Below, piece by piece: positions 5,642-6,171 of a stretch of DNA of 6,171 bases (its first letter is position 1; every line of letters begins with the position of its first letter). The notes below the pieces were generated by a model. The model worked only from the letters and a program-made list of their open reading frames with translations. It did not search any database and had not been told where the DNA came from. Source of the DNA: Bacteroidota bacterium (GTDB lineage: Bacteria > Bacteroidota > Bacteroidia > Cytophagales > Cyclobacteriaceae); contig JAEZDW010000319.1 of assembly GCA_023417955.1 (NCBI GenBank), positions 1 to 6,171 on the forward strand, read 5' to 3'. The position numbers and the translations under genes were made by a program.

Positions 5642-6171
5642 ATGGCTCTCGCAACTAAGTATAACCCGACTGAGGTAGAAGACAAATGGTACCAGTACTG
5701 GCTCGAACAAGGTTTTTTTCATTCTGAACCAAACTCCGACAAAGAGCCATACACAATAGTGATCCCACCGCCGAACGTAACCGGCGTATTGCACATGGGA
5801 CACATGCTCAACAACACAATTCAAGACGTGCTGATCAGGAAGGCGCGTATGGAAGGCAAGGAAGCGTGCTGGGTTCCGGGAACCGACCACGCGTCAATAG
5901 CGACGGAAGCAAAGGTTGTGGCCATGTTGCGGGAACGCGGCATTCGCAAGGCAGACATCACACGCGACGAGTTCCTGAAGTACGCCTGGGAATGGAAGGA
6001 AAAGTACGGTGGAATCATCCTCGAACAGCTTAAGAAACTCGGCGCCTCATGCGACTGGCAGCGGACCCGTTTCACAATGGATCCCGACTACTACGATGCA
6101 GTTATTGATGTATTTGTCGACCTCTACCGGAAAGGATATATCTATCGCGGATTGCGGATGGTGAACTGGGA
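5642..6171 (+). CDS. valS: Valine--tRNA ligase, N-terminal part (3' end outside window)
   Basis: The first 176 residues of a class I aminoacyl-tRNA synthetase that should be near 870-900 residues; the window cuts it off in frame. It attaches valine to tRNA-Val using ATP in the cytoplasm. YNPTEVEDKWYQYW at 7-20 is the usual ValRS start. TIVIPPPNVTGVLHMGHMLN holds the class I ATP-binding signature HMGH at 51-54, and WVPGTDHASIATEAKVV follows. GTDHASIATE rather than GTDHAGIATQ is typical of Bacteroidota ValRS from memory. The later half shows LGASCDWQRTRFTMD and YRGLRMVNW, leading toward the editing insertion, which is not seen. An in-frame TAA at 5630-5632 makes ATG 5642 the first possible ATG start. 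It has a candidate promoter of its own directly upstream. Confusion with isoleucyl-tRNA synthetase is unlikely because of the PPPNVTG and GTDHA patterns. Confidence 0.96.
   Translation, partial: MALATKYNPTEVEDKWYQYWLEQGFFHSEPNSDKEPYTIVIPPPNVTGVLHMGHMLNNTIQDVLIRKARMEGKEACWVPGTDHASIATEAKVVAMLRERGIRKADITRDEFLKYAWEWKEKYGGIILEQLKKLGASCDWQRTRFTMDPDYYDAVIDVFVDLYRKGYIYRGLRMVNW

Noticed and set aside
5588..6075. Two minus-strand open frames (5588-5890 and 5821-6075)
   Set aside because: They are antisense to the clear valS reading frame and show no family features.
1..6171. CRISPR arrays, insertion sequences, phage or toxin-antitoxin genes
   Set aside because: No regularly spaced repeats, terminal inverted repeats, transposase motifs or small paired genes were seen; every long stretch is taken up by recognisable core genes.

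Overview
The window looks like ordinary chromosomal core DNA from a member of the Bacteroidota, probably close to the Chitinophagales. This rests on three things. The proteins read like Bacteroidota versions, for example valyl-tRNA synthetase with GTDHASIATEAK and a stand-alone pyruvate dehydrogenase E1 beta of 326 residues. None of the start codons has a clear Shine-Dalgarno sequence. Several intergenic regions carry matches to the Bacteroidota promoter form TTTG-N19/20-TAnnTTTG. Base composition is about half G+C throughout, with no sign of a transferred island.

Layout from left to right. Bases 1-614 (+) are the 3' end of a gene for an alanine-rich helical protein with tetratricopeptide-like repeats, closed by a strong intrinsic terminator at 636-670. 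A 198-base spacer follows, with an unexplained GGATTTCG/CGAATCC fold and a candidate promoter. Next is pdhB (813-1793, +), a single-gene unit whose terminator overlaps the end of the convergent gene. Two genes read leftward as a tight operon: fumarylacetoacetase (2709-3983, -), then 2 bases, then a flavin reductase-family protein (1825-2706, -). A 129-base divergent region (3984-4112) separates them from an RsmF-like RNA m5C methyltransferase (4113-5483, +). After a 158-base spacer the window ends inside valS (5642-6171, +).

The genes serve different housekeeping and catabolic jobs: acetyl-CoA supply (pdhB), the last step of tyrosine and phenylalanine breakdown (fumarylacetoacetase, giving fumarate and acetoacetate), RNA modification, and tRNA charging. 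The only functional coupling visible is the fumarylacetoacetase-flavin reductase pair. Their spacing implies co-transcription, but the flavoprotein has no assigned step in tyrosine degradation.

I did not find a new defence, mobile or CRISPR-type system. The points worth a second look are the flavin reductase partner with its C-terminal extension, the terminator shared by the pdhB and flavin reductase units, an inverted repeat inside the likely fumarylacetoacetase promoter, a possible leaderless start for the methyltransferase gene, and the folded element between the first two genes.
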